NCBI GenBank assembly: GCA_937898675.1
Contig: CALEJB010000030.1
Span: forward strand, 1 to 17,505
Reading direction: 5' to 3'
Origin: an uncultured Prevotellaceae bacterium
Lineage (GTDB): Bacteria > Bacteroidota > Bacteroidia > Bacteroidales > Muribaculaceae
DNA length: 17,505 nt
The notes beneath the pieces are model-generated. The model was not told where the DNA came from, searched no databases, and saw only the letters and a program-made list of their open reading frames with translations. Of this stretch, positions 1 through 6,302 are shown piece after piece. Position 1 is the stretch's first letter, and each line of letters starts with the position of its first letter. Position numbers and translations under genes: made by a program.

Positions 1-78
1 GAACCAAACTTTAATTACTCAGATTTCCAATGAACTCTTTGGCGGCGCAGCATAGACGTTTCGCCATATATCGATTTT

Positions 79-510
79 TTAACGAACTATTGAATTATGG
101 TAATGATACAGTGCGTCCATAATAGTCGCGTACGGATCGAAGTTCGTTTTAGCCACATCCTGATAAATGAATTGTTTGAGCGTTGCCACAATATCCGTGA
201 CATCATTTTCACATAGATACTCAATGAATTCAGCGAAATAGCGCCTGAACCTGGATAGTCTTTCATTGGCAATCATATTGTTTTGATTGTCCTGCTTGCT
301 CAAGGTGTTTGAAACCACTGCTAGTTCCTTCTTGGAATTCCACTGTTTTGGATAAACCCTCACCCCGGTTGAGTACCGATACTGCTTGCCTTCAATAAAA
401 GCAACGAAGTAGATTTTTCGGGGCCCAGAGGCTGTAGATCTACGCAAGTAAAATCTTGACTTGATTTCACCATAGTACTTCTGACGCTTGTCACTGATAA
501 TCATGCTCAT
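79..510 (-). pseudogene. Truncated tyrosine recombinase (integrase), N-terminal fragment
   Basis: This fragment of 143 residues resembles the N-terminal arm-binding domain of Bacteroidetes tyrosine recombinases. It has a basic start (ISDKRQKYYGEIKSRFYLRR), the strand-rich core IYFVAFIEGKQYRYSTGVRV, then YPKQWNSKK and the beginning of the helical core-binding region (about residues 70-143). A full integrase is about 380-420 residues, and the catalytic domain with its Arg/His/Tyr residues is absent. The frame stops at TAA (79-81), next to a run of six T (75-80). A one-base shift there opens about 20 more codons (KKSIYGETSM...) before another stop at 15-17, which suggests decay. I chose ATG 508-510; a start at 606 would add 32 residues that mostly translate an upstream tandem repeat. 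The fragment is clearly more AT-rich than the genes that follow, as expected of a mobile-element remnant. The missing part may lie beyond position 1 or be lost. Confidence 0.7.
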
Positions 511-522
511 AATTCTCAAAAG

Positions 523-547
523 TGTGTTAGTAAACTGTGTTAGTAAA
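523..547. repeat. Tandem 13-bp direct repeat at integrase start
   Basis: TGTGTTAGTAAA occurs at 523-534 and again at 536-547, identical over 12 bases with a 13-bp period. It lies 12 bp upstream of the integrase start codon. The position suits an arm-type recombinase binding site or a repressor operator; function is inferred from position only. Confidence 0.6.
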
Positions 548-692
548 GTGTAAAAAACGCCCAAAAAATGGGCAAAAATTGACTGTTTTCGGTAGTATTT
601 GAACACTTCTTACCACGTCACTCTTGAGCCGATTTGGTTTATTTCTACACCATAACAACTTGTGATATAGATAATTACATCAACCTAAAAGT

Positions 693-708
693 TGGCACGG
701 TAGTTGCA
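693..708 (+). promoter_or_regulatory. Sigma-54 (RpoN) promoter
   Basis: TGGCACGGTAGTTGCA matches the sigma-54 -24/-12 consensus TGGCACR-N4-TTGCW at every defined position, with correct GG-to-GC spacing. Transcription would begin near 718-719 and run rightward. Sigma-54 promoters need an activator ATPase bound upstream; none is encoded in the window and I see no convincing activator site. Confidence 0.7.
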
Positions 709-718
709 GATATAGGTA

Positions 719-797
719 CGAACTCATAATTTTTGGAGGTTTTTAAGGTTAAACTTGATGGTCAGCATGGCTCGGGAGAGTAGTGCTGATTTTTTTT
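719..797 (+). ncRNA. Candidate sigma-54-dependent small RNA
   Basis: The predicted sigma-54 start and the terminator at 761-797 bound a transcript of about 80 nt with no obvious protein. It contains TTTTTGGAGGTTTTT (730-744), a GGAGG that could pair with ribosomal RNA or mark a translation start. An ATG at 758 opens a 37-codon frame (MVSMARESSADFF...), but that frame runs through the terminator and lies 18 nt from GGAGG, so I do not favour it. The RNA is inferred from promoter plus terminator, not from a known family. Confidence 0.35.
761..797 (+). terminator. Intrinsic terminator of the sigma-54 unit
   Basis: TCAGCA (762-767) pairs with TGCTGA (784-789) around a 16-nt loop, followed by eight T (790-797). 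The T tract is on the plus strand, so it would stop rightward transcription. The stem is only 6 bp plus wobbles. Confidence 0.5.
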
Positions 798-800
798 GCT

Positions 801-922
801 GCCGTGCGGGCGGCGCATGGCATGTAGCATGCCGATGCAACAAAGGCCGCTACGGCCCTGTTGGACCATAACGGCTTGATGCGTTGTGCCGCAATCAATT
901 GCGGATTCCCAGTGACCGGGAA
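801..922. other. Cluster of five hairpins, 3' of rpmH
   Basis: Five inverted repeats sit almost end to end: GCCG/CGGC (801-814); GCATGGCATG-TAG-CATGCC(g)ATGC (815-838, one bulge); CAACA..GGCC/GGCC..TGTTG (838-863); CCGCAA-TCAA-TTGCGG (889-904); and TTCCC/GGGAA (906-922). The last one starts directly after the rpmH stop codon when read on the minus strand. No T tract follows any of them on either strand. They may be the 3' end or processing signals of rpmH, or a structured RNA. With 511-692 (the AT-rich leader of the integrase remnant), no gene is seen between 511 and 922. Confidence 0.4.
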
Positions 923-1075
923 TTACTTGTACACGGTGTCGCTTACAGTGAGGCTGTAACGACCTTTGGCGCGACGGCGGGCAAGGACCTTGCGGCCATC
1001 GGCGGTACGCATACGGCTACGGAAGCCATGCTTGTTGGCTTTCTTACGGTTCGAGGGCTGGAATGTTCTTTTCAT
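923..1075 (-). CDS. rpmH: 50S ribosomal protein L34
   Basis: A 50-residue, strongly basic protein starting MKRTFQPSNRKKANKHGFRS, which is the conserved opening of L34 (MKRTFQPS.RKR...HGFR.RM.T..GR.VL..RR.KGR). The Bacteroidetes-type tail RYSLTVSDTVYK is present. It binds 23S rRNA in the large ribosomal subunit. Its length is as expected. The gene is divergent from efp across 200 bp and has a good promoter of its own; a run of hairpins begins directly after the stop. The rnpA gene that adjoins rpmH in many bacteria is not present here. Confidence 0.95.
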   Translation of the reverse strand: MKRTFQPSNRKKANKHGFRSRMRTADGRKVLARRRAKGRYSLTVSDTVYK

Positions 1076-1127
1076 TGTTTTGTATCTGTTTTTGAATTTG
1101 TTCCGTTATTTTTTGCGAAATGCGGTG

Positions 1128-1159
1128 CAAAATTACTCCAATTTTTCATAACACACAAA
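1128..1159 (-). promoter_or_regulatory. Primary-sigma promoter of rpmH
   Basis: Read on the minus strand, TTTG (1159-1156), a 20-nt spacer and TAATTTTG (1135-1128) match the Bacteroidetes -33/-7 consensus TTTG..TAnnTTTG exactly. The -7 box lies about 52 bp upstream of the rpmH ATG. Confidence 0.65.
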
Positions 1160-1185
1160 TCTAAATGCATTTTTCGGGCAAAGTT

Positions 1186-1217
1186 TTTGCTTTTTTTCTC
1201 AAATTCACCTAATTTTG
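1186..1217 (+). promoter_or_regulatory. Primary-sigma promoter of efp
   Basis: TTTG (1186-1189), a 20-nt spacer and TAATTTTG (1210-1217) match the Bacteroidetes -33/-7 consensus. The predicted leader to the efp ATG is about 50 nt. It is divergent from the rpmH promoter, with about 26 bp between the two -33 elements. Confidence 0.65.
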
Positions 1218-1275
1218 CACCCATATTTCATTGGCACCAAACATTCAATATTAATAACAGCACAGTATTTCAATT

Positions 1276-1839
1276 ATGATTAATGCTCAAGACATCAAGA
1301 ACGGCACCTGCATCCGCATGGACGGTGACCTGTACTTTTGTGTAGAATTTTTGCATGTAAAACCCGGCAAGGGCAACACCTTCATGCGCACTAAGCTGAA
1401 AAACGTCGTTGACGGCCGCGTGCTGGAGCGCCGTTTCAACATCGGCGAGAAGCTTGAGGACGTGCGCGTTGAGCGCCGCCCCTACCAGTACCTGTATATG
1501 GACGGCGAGGATGCCATGTTCATGAACCAGGAGACCTATGAGCAGATCCCCATTGCCAAGCCGCTTATCTCTGGCGTTGACTATATGAAGGAAGGCGATG
1601 TTGTTGAGGTTGTCAGCGATGCTTCGACCGAGACCATCCTGTTTGCCGAGATGCCCATCAAGACTCAGCTCAAGATTACCTATACCGAGCCTGGCGTGAA
1701 GGGCGACACGGCCACCAATACCCTGAAGCCTGCAACCGTCGAGACGGGTGCCACGGTGCGCGTGCCCCTGTTCATCGACACCGATGAGATTATCGAGGTT
1801 GACACCCGTGACGGCAGTTACGTTGGCCGCGTGAGGTAA
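1276..1839 (+). CDS. efp: Translation elongation factor P
   Basis: At 187 residues this has the usual EF-P length. EF-P enters the ribosome between the P and E sites and relieves stalling at polyproline stretches. The N-terminal KOW-like domain (about 3-62) carries the loop HVKPGKGNTF, whose tip lysine K32 is the residue that is modified in many EF-P proteins. An OB domain (about 66-127) and a C-terminal OB domain (about 130-186, ending in the typical DGSYVGRVR) follow. No modification enzyme (EpmA/EpmB or EarP) is visible nearby. The ATG at 1276 is about 50 nt after a predicted transcription start. A terminator follows the stop at once, so it is probably monocistronic. Confidence 0.97.
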   Translation: MINAQDIKNGTCIRMDGDLYFCVEFLHVKPGKGNTFMRTKLKNVVDGRVLERRFNIGEKLEDVRVERRPYQYLYMDGEDAMFMNQETYEQIPIAKPLISGVDYMKEGDVVEVVSDASTETILFAEMPIKTQLKITYTEPGVKGDTATNTLKPATVETGATVRVPLFIDTDEIIEVDTRDGSYVGRVR

Positions 1840-1860
1840 TCGCTCTGCAGCAATATCATC

Positions 1861-1900
1861 AACGAGGGACGCCCGGCGGGACGTTCCTCGTTGTTATTTT
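1861..1900 (+). terminator. Intrinsic terminator of efp
   Basis: AACGAGGGACG (1861-1871) pairs with CGTTCCTCGTT (1882-1892) over 11 bp with one G-T wobble; CCC and GGG extend the stem into the loop. The T-rich GTTATTTT follows on the plus strand. It separates efp from the convergent lipoprotein gene. Confidence 0.75.
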
Positions 1901-1925
1901 ATGTCCTGGGGGCATCAGCCGGTTT

Positions 1926-2420
1926 CTAAATCTTCTTGAGAATCCACGGCAGGGGCTCAAGCACCTTGAGGCACAGCGTGTTGTCGATGTCTCTCAGGTA
2001 CCGCGCCGCCTCGACTTTGTCGTCAAAGCCGCGGGCGACGACATAGAAAGTCTTCTCGGGTCCGCCGTAGAGGATGTAGCTGGGCTGGCCGCACTCGTCG
2101 CGGAGGCGCTCGCAGTAGCTCTTGGCATTGATGCGCTGGGTGAACGATGCGACGACGACGTTGTAGGGCCTGGCAATGGCAGTAGTGTCAACGGCGACGT
2201 TGGCATAGACGTGCACGAGCCTGACGCTGTCGCCGTCGATGAGTTCGGTGTAGCGGCGCCGCTCGGCGTCTATCCGGGCATAGGTTTCGGCCCCGATGCC
2301 TGTCCTGCGATGCTCGACCACCTTGTCGTAGGCCTCGCGGTAATTCTTTTCATTGCTGTGGCAGCCGGTGAGCGCCGCAGCAACGACAAGCAGTAGCATT
2401 ATATATAATGTGTACTTCAT
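1926..2420 (-). CDS. SPOR-domain lipoprotein
   Basis: A 164-residue protein with a lipoprotein signal peptide: MKYT, a hydrophobic stretch (about 5-17) and lipobox LTGC with C20 as the acylated residue. A short charged, probably helical linker (about 25-65) leads to a C-terminal SPOR domain (about 84-160) with the pattern RPYNVVVASFTQRINAKSYC and FYVVARGFDDKVEAARYLRDI. SPOR domains bind peptidoglycan stripped of stem peptides, often at the division site; the lipid anchor would place it in the periplasm. It begins 12 bp after the YfcE-like gene ends and is the last gene of the ribE cluster. The fold assignment is good but its specific role is unknown. Confidence 0.8.
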   Translation of the reverse strand: MKYTLYIMLLLVVAAALTGCHSNEKNYREAYDKVVEHRRTGIGAETYARIDAERRRYTELIDGDSVRLVHVYANVAVDTTAIARPYNVVVASFTQRINAKSYCERLRDECGQPSYILYGGPEKTFYVVARGFDDKVEAARYLRDIDNTLCLKVLEPLPWILKKI

Positions 2421-2432
2421 TTCACCTCGTTG

Positions 2433-2927
2433 TTATTTTGCCAATTCAATCACCTGGGCGTGGGTGATGCTGCCGGCGTCGAGCGTGAGCGTGACAAGCG
2501 TGCGCACCACCTGCCATCCCTGCACACCCGCCGCGCCGGGATTGACCAGCAGGCAGCCCAGCGAACGGTCGGGCATGACCTTGAGGATGTGGCTGTGTCC
2601 GCACACGAACAGTTTGGGCTGCGACAGCCTCAGGCGCGAGACAATGCCGGGAGCATATTTGCCGGGGTAGCCGCCAATGTGTGTCATCACCACCTTGACG
2701 CCCTCGACCTCAAAGATTTCCATTTCCTTGAAGCGGCGCCGCAAGGTGGCGCCGTCGGCGTTGCCATACACGGCGCGGAACACGGGCACGACAGCCTCGA
2801 GGCGGTCGGCCACTTCGTCGCTGCCGATGTCGCCGGCGTGCCACACCTCGTCGCAGTCGGCAAAGTGCTGTGCGTAGCGGTCGTCCCACCACGCATGCGT
2901 GTCGCTGATGATGCCTATCTTCTTCAT
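2433..2927 (-). CDS. YfcE/MJ0936-family metallophosphoesterase
   Basis: A 164-residue calcineurin-like phosphoesterase. All metal-binding motifs of the compact YfcE family are visible: DTH (D9, H11), HAGDI (D33), GNAD (N56), MTH (H83) and GHSH (H111, H113). Members hydrolyse phosphodiesters with a di-metal (often Mn) centre; the physiological substrate is usually unknown and cannot be read from this sequence. There is no signal peptide, so it is cytosolic. It sits 31 bp after ribE and 12 bp before the SPOR lipoprotein gene, so all three are probably one transcript. Nothing links its function to riboflavin beyond position. Confidence 0.88.
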   Translation of the reverse strand: MKKIGIISDTHAWWDDRYAQHFADCDEVWHAGDIGSDEVADRLEAVVPVFRAVYGNADGATLRRRFKEMEIFEVEGVKVVMTHIGGYPGKYAPGIVSRLRLSQPKLFVCGHSHILKVMPDRSLGCLLVNPGAAGVQGWQVVRTLVTLTLDAGSITHAQVIELAK

Positions 2928-2958
2928 TTCAGCCCGGTGACTGGCCGCTGCCGCAAAA

Positions 2959-3567
2959 TCACAATGCGAACTCCATCAGCCGCGCCAGGTATTTGCCGAT
3001 GATGTCAAACTCCAGGTTGACGACCGTGCCGGCCTCGATGGCGTGGAAGTTGGTGATCTCGCGGGTGTAGGGGATGATGGCCACTTGGAAACTGTCGCGC
3101 TCGCTGTTGCACACCGTGAGCGACACGCCGTTGACGGTCACACTGCCCTTCTCTACCGTGACATATCCCTTGCGCGCCATCTCGGGCTTCACGTCATACT
3201 TGAACGTGAAGTAGTGGCTGCCGTCGGCCTCCTTGACATCGGTGCACACGGCGGTCTGGTCCACGTGGCCCTGCACGATGTGGCCGTCGAGGCGGCCCTC
3301 GATGAGCATCGAGCGCTCCACGTTCACCTCGTCGCCCACCTTGAGCAGGCCCAGGTTGCTGCGGTCCAGCGTCTCCTGGATGGCCGTCACCGTGTAGGTG
3401 CCGTCGCCCGGCAGCTCCACAACGGTGAGGCACACGCCGTTGTGCGACACGCTCTGGTCAATCTTCAACTCATGGGCAAACGTGCACGTCAAGGTGATGT
3501 GCAGGTTGCCGCCGTCTCTCCTCAATGCGACGACGCGCGCCGCCTCTTCAACGATTCCTGAAAACAT
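2959..3567 (-). CDS. ribE: Riboflavin synthase, alpha subunit
   Basis: At 202 residues it is the normal length. It catalyses the last step of riboflavin synthesis, the dismutation of two 6,7-dimethyl-8-ribityllumazine molecules. The protein is an internal duplication of lumazine-binding barrels: repeat 1 about 1-96, starting MFSGIVEE with SHNGVCLTVV, and repeat 2 about 97-195, with the matching VTVNGVSLTV. The signature GRLDGHIVQGHVD (91-103) joins them. It is the first gene of a minus-strand cluster. I found no FMN riboswitch in the 244 bp upstream (3568-3811), so its control is not evident. No other rib genes are present. Confidence 0.96.
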   Translation of the reverse strand: MFSGIVEEAARVVALRRDGGNLHITLTCTFAHELKIDQSVSHNGVCLTVVELPGDGTYTVTAIQETLDRSNLGLLKVGDEVNVERSMLIEGRLDGHIVQGHVDQTAVCTDVKEADGSHYFTFKYDVKPEMARKGYVTVEKGSVTVNGVSLTVCNSERDSFQVAIIPYTREITNFHAIEAGTVVNLEFDIIGKYLARLMEFAL

Positions 3568-3770
3568 AGGTATATCTTTTTTCTGATTAGTTTCTGTTCA
3601 ATATTAAAAACGAAAGTTCGCTGCCCATTATTGCCTGCCACCCGCCAAGAATGCCAGAGGCAAAGGCCCTCAAGGACCAGATTGCGCCGAAAAGCGCATA
3701 TTAATGTTAAATAACGCAAATTATGCTAATTTTTATTGCCGGAAATGTGCGCAATCGCCGAAAATTGTGT

Positions 3771-3778
3771 TAATTTTG
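3771..3778 (+). promoter_or_regulatory. Likely -7 element for the HTH gene
   Basis: TAATTTTG fits TAnnTTTG and lies 34 bp before the ATG of the HTH gene. A -33 match is poor (TGTG at 3746-3749, spacer 21), so this is half a promoter by consensus. Confidence 0.45.
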
Positions 3779-3811
3779 CAGACATTGAAAACACAAAATG
3801 CATCATAGTTG

Positions 3812-4039
3812 ATGGGTAAAGTAAACATACATATCGGAAAAGAGATTAGGGAAGAATTGCTAAGGCAAGGTCGCAGCGCCCTGTGGTTGTCGCAGCAACT
3901 GGGTTGCAACCGCACCAATATTTACAACATTTTTATACGCGACAGCATCAGCACCGGATTGCTGTTCCAAATCAGCGTAGCCCTGCAAAAAGACTTCTTC
4001 GCCCTCTATACCCGCGCCTTTAAAAAGGCGAGCAAATGA
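3812..4039 (+). CDS. Small XRE-like helix-turn-helix protein
   Basis: A 75-residue protein (MGKVNIHIGKEIREELLRQG...) made almost wholly of one helix-turn-helix domain. The pattern SALWLSQQLGCNRTNIYNIF (about 22-41) fits a lambda-repressor-like HTH, with the recognition helix around CNRTNIYNIF, followed by a further helix (LLFQISVALQKDFF) and a basic tail. It probably binds DNA, perhaps as a dimer, but no effector domain or target is visible. It stands alone between ribE (divergent) and pfp (convergent), with its own promoter element and terminator. The ATG at 3812 is preferred over an in-frame TTG just before it. Confidence 0.75.
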   Translation: MGKVNIHIGKEIREELLRQGRSALWLSQQLGCNRTNIYNIFIRDSISTGLLFQISVALQKDFFALYTRAFKKASK

Positions 4040-4076
4040 CGTCCGGCCACCGGGCGGCACGAGCAATTTGGCTGTT

Positions 4077-4099
4077 GCGGCACGAGCCGCGGCTTTTTT
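4077..4099 (+). terminator. Intrinsic terminator of the HTH gene
   Basis: GCGGC (4077-4081) pairs with GCCGC (4086-4090) around ACGA; GGC and six T (4094-4099) follow. The left arm is part of an 11-bp sequence, GCGGCACGAGC, that also occurs 23 bp upstream (4054-4064). Confidence 0.55.
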
Positions 4100-4139
4100 G
4101 TTGATGACTGTCCGCAATCGCAACGGCAGCACAACCTGT

Positions 4140-4175
4140 AAAAAAATCCCCGCCTGCCATGCGACGGCGGCGGGG
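4140..4175 (-). terminator. Intrinsic terminator of pfp
   Basis: Read on the minus strand, CCCCGCC (4175-4169) pairs with GGCGGGG (4154-4148), followed by ATTTTTTT (4147-4140). It lies about 70 nt after the pfp stop codon and faces the HTH gene terminator. Confidence 0.75.
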
Positions 4176-4244
4176 AGCAAGCTGTGTTAGAAGATAACAT
4201 TGGCGGGAGTTCAATCATCGAACGCCCTTTTACTTTATTACAGG

Positions 4245-5900
4245 TTACTTGCCCTGTTGCTCATAGAAGAGCGTGCGGGAAGTCTGGTCAACAAGCTCTT
4301 CGGGTCCAAAGAACTGGATGGGACCGGGATAGGTGTAGCAGGTCTCGATGGCCCACTTGTCGCGCTGGGCGACAAACTGCTTGAACGGCTCGCCGTTGAG
4401 GTCCACCAGCGCCTTGCGGATAACGGGCTTGTCCTTGCCGTTGCGGCGCTCCATATTCATCATCTTGATGATGGGCACACCGCGGGCAACCCACTCGCGG
4501 GCGGGACGGCCCAGGTGGCAGATGGCCGACATGTAGCCGGTAGCGCCCACAAAGATGAGGTGTGCGGCGTTGTAGCCCAGGGCATAGCAATAGTCGGCAT
4601 CAAAGTTGGACGGGAAGGAGCAGCGGCCCTCGTAGCCAAAGAAGTGGTGCCGGGTCTTGAACTTGCCCTTGAACTTGCCTTGCTCGGCCAGCAGGTCCAG
4701 ATTGTGCCCCACCATGCGGCTGATGAGCTTCTCGGTCTCGATGAGCGACACCTGCACGTTGCCGTGGGGGTCGCGGTCGAGGGTGAGCTGTCGCGCCACG
4801 TCGTCGGGCAACGAGTCGTAGATGACGCGGTTCTTGTCGCTCAGGTGCTCGCGCACAAAGTTGTTCTGCTCCATGTCCTTGAGCTTGGGGATGTCGGGAT
4901 ATTTGCTCAGCATCTCGTTGAGCTCGGCAAAGAGTTCCTTCATTGCGGGCACAAACTCGATGACGCCCTCGGCCACGACAACCGTGCCATAGTTCATGCC
5001 GCGCTCGCTGCGCTTGATGACGATGTCGGTAATCTCGTCGGCAATGTCGCTCAAGGTCATGTTGCGTGCCTCGACCTCCTCGCCCACAATGCAGTAGTTG
5101 GGCTGGGTCTGCAAAGCGCATTCCAGAGCAATGTGCGACGCCGAGCGTCCCATCAGCTTCATGAAGTGCCAGTACTTGCGCGCCGAGTTGCAGTCGCGCG
5201 CCACATTGCCGATGAGCTCGCTATACACCTTGGTAGCCGAGTCAAAGCCAAACGAAACCTCGATGTGTTCGTTCTTGAGGTCGCCGTCGATGGTCTTGGG
5301 CACGCCAATCACCTGGATGCCGGCGTCGTGGGCCATATAATACTCGGCAAGGACGGCAGCGTTGGTGTTGCTGTCGTCGCCGCCAATGATGACAAGCGCC
5401 GTGATGCCGAGCTTACGCATAATCTTGAGGCCTTCCTCAAACTGCTCGGGCTTCTCAAGCTTGGTGCGGCCCGAGCCAACCATGTCAAAGCCGCCGGTAT
5501 TGCGGTATCGCTCCACAATGTCACCGGTGATTTCAATGTAATTGTGCTTCACCAGACCGTCGGGGCCGCCCAGGAATCCATACAGGCGGCAGCCCTTGTT
5601 CAGGGCCTTGACACCGTCGTACAGACCGCAGATGACGTTGTGGCCGCCAGGCGCCTGGCCGCCGCTCAGGATAACGGCCACGTTGAAGGGCTCCTCGGGT
5701 GGAAGCGCGGTGTCGTCGCGTTCAAAGGTCAACTCGGGCAAACCATAAGTGCAGGGGAACAGTGCTTTAATGGCTTCTTGGTCGGCCACCGACTGCGTGG
5801 GCTCTCCCTTGACCGCACGCACGGGGCATTTGAGCGTAGCCGGCAACTTGGGCTGGTAGGACAGCCTCAACTGCTGCAGATAACTCGTTGAATCATTCAT
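4245..5900 (-). CDS. pfp: Pyrophosphate-dependent 6-phosphofructokinase
   Basis: This 551-residue enzyme belongs to the long PPi-using phosphofructokinase clade. It interconverts fructose 6-phosphate and fructose 1,6-bisphosphate with pyrophosphate in place of ATP, a reversible glycolytic step in the cytosol. Visible motifs are the phosphate-donor loop GGQAPGGHN (80-88), GGDDSN (173-178; the second Asp marks PPi use where ATP enzymes have Gly), PKTIDGDL (201-208) carrying the catalytic TID segment, and MGRSASHIA (250-258). I chose ATG 5898-5900: a longer in-frame start at 5948 lies inside the predicted -7 box, and MNDSTSYLQQLRLSYQPKLP begins like the family. It is a single-gene unit with a terminator at 4140-4175. 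Confidence 0.96.
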   Translation of the reverse strand: MNDSTSYLQQLRLSYQPKLPATLKCPVRAVKGEPTQSVADQEAIKALFPCTYGLPELTFERDDTALPPEEPFNVAVILSGGQAPGGHNVICGLYDGVKALNKGCRLYGFLGGPDGLVKHNYIEITGDIVERYRNTGGFDMVGSGRTKLEKPEQFEEGLKIMRKLGITALVIIGGDDSNTNAAVLAEYYMAHDAGIQVIGVPKTIDGDLKNEHIEVSFGFDSATKVYSELIGNVARDCNSARKYWHFMKLMGRSASHIALECALQTQPNYCIVGEEVEARNMTLSDIADEITDIVIKRSERGMNYGTVVVAEGVIEFVPAMKELFAELNEMLSKYPDIPKLKDMEQNNFVREHLSDKNRVIYDSLPDDVARQLTLDRDPHGNVQVSLIETEKLISRMVGHNLDLLAEQGKFKGKFKTRHHFFGYEGRCSFPSNFDADYCYALGYNAAHLIFVGATGYMSAICHLGRPAREWVARGVPIIKMMNMERRNGKDKPVIRKALVDLNGEPFKQFVAQRDKWAIETCYTYPGPIQFFGPEELVDQTSRTLFYEQQGK

Positions 5901-5947
5901 AATAGTCTTTTTTATATAAGTTGGTAGAACATTCTCTTTTTCATCCA

Positions 5948-5955
5948 CAAAAGTA
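5948..5955 (-). promoter_or_regulatory. Likely -7 element for pfp
   Basis: Read on the minus strand this is TACTTTTG, a match to TAnnTTTG, 47 bp upstream of the chosen pfp ATG. A CTTG at 5982-5979 could serve as -33 but at a 23-nt spacing. Confidence 0.5.
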
Positions 5956-6242
5956 CTGCAATTTTATCACTTCATTATCAAGTTTTAGAGGGTTTTTTTT
6001 GGTTTATCAAGCCTCTTTTAGATTTTTTGACACTTATCGGCCCGCCTTGGGCGCTCCGCAAAAGAAATGGCAGTGATATAGATATTGCCCCAAACCCCAG
6101 ACGGGCAGGCACAATGCCACGCAACAAATCGCGGACTTTCAGCCCGCGATTTACACGCCATCAACGGGCGCAATGGCATGGGCGGCCAGGGGGGGGAACT
6201 GGCTTGCAAAATGGCTTGAACAGGGATTTTGTTGAAAAACGC

Positions 6243-6273
6243 TTGCACAGGTCCGGGATTTTGACGTAATTTG
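6243..6273 (+). promoter_or_regulatory. Possible promoter of the Nudix gene
   Basis: TTG (6243-6245), a 21-nt spacer and TAATTTG (6267-6273), one base shorter than the usual TAnnTTTG. It lies about 30 bp before the Nudix ATG. Confidence 0.35.
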
Positions 6274-6302
6274 CCCAACGGTGTAATGACAGACAAGCAA
6301 GA

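Larger units (their letters stand above)
5901..6302. other. 402-bp intergenic region, pfp / Nudix
   Basis: No gene is seen. It holds the probable pfp -7 element (5948-5955), a 9-bp stem AAATCGCGG / CCGCGATTT (6126-6134 and 6144-6152), a run of eight G (6189-6196), and an imperfect direct repeat: GCTTGAACAGGGATTTTG (6214-6231) against GCTTGCACAGG-tcc-GGGATTTTG (6241-6263). The Nudix promoter lies at its right end. Open frames on the minus strand here have atypical composition and no recognisable domain. Confidence 0.5.

Noticed and set aside
758..871. 37-codon peptide gene behind the sigma-54 promoter
   Set aside because: The frame runs through a terminator stem and T tract, the GGAGG is 18 nt away, and the residues (Cys, Arg, Gly rich) look like translated hairpin sequence.
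1..922. tRNA gene or attachment-site duplication at the integrase end
   Set aside because: No cloverleaf with a GTTCRA-type T loop was seen, and I found no repeated core sequence beyond the 13-bp repeats.
884..1279. 131-codon plus-strand frame running into efp
   Set aside because: It is antisense to rpmH and then crosses an AT-rich promoter region. L34 on the minus strand is certain.
3568..3811. FMN riboswitch expected upstream of ribE
   Set aside because: The conserved RFN stretches (AGGGGCGGGGUGAAA-like and CCACCGGCGGU-like) are not found, and no multi-stem junction could be drawn.
4200..5891. 563-codon open frame on the plus strand opposite pfp
   Set aside because: It mirrors pfp, whose motifs are unambiguous. 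The translation is rich in Val, Ala, Leu, Gly and His in the way typical of antisense frames in GC-rich genes, with no recognisable domain.
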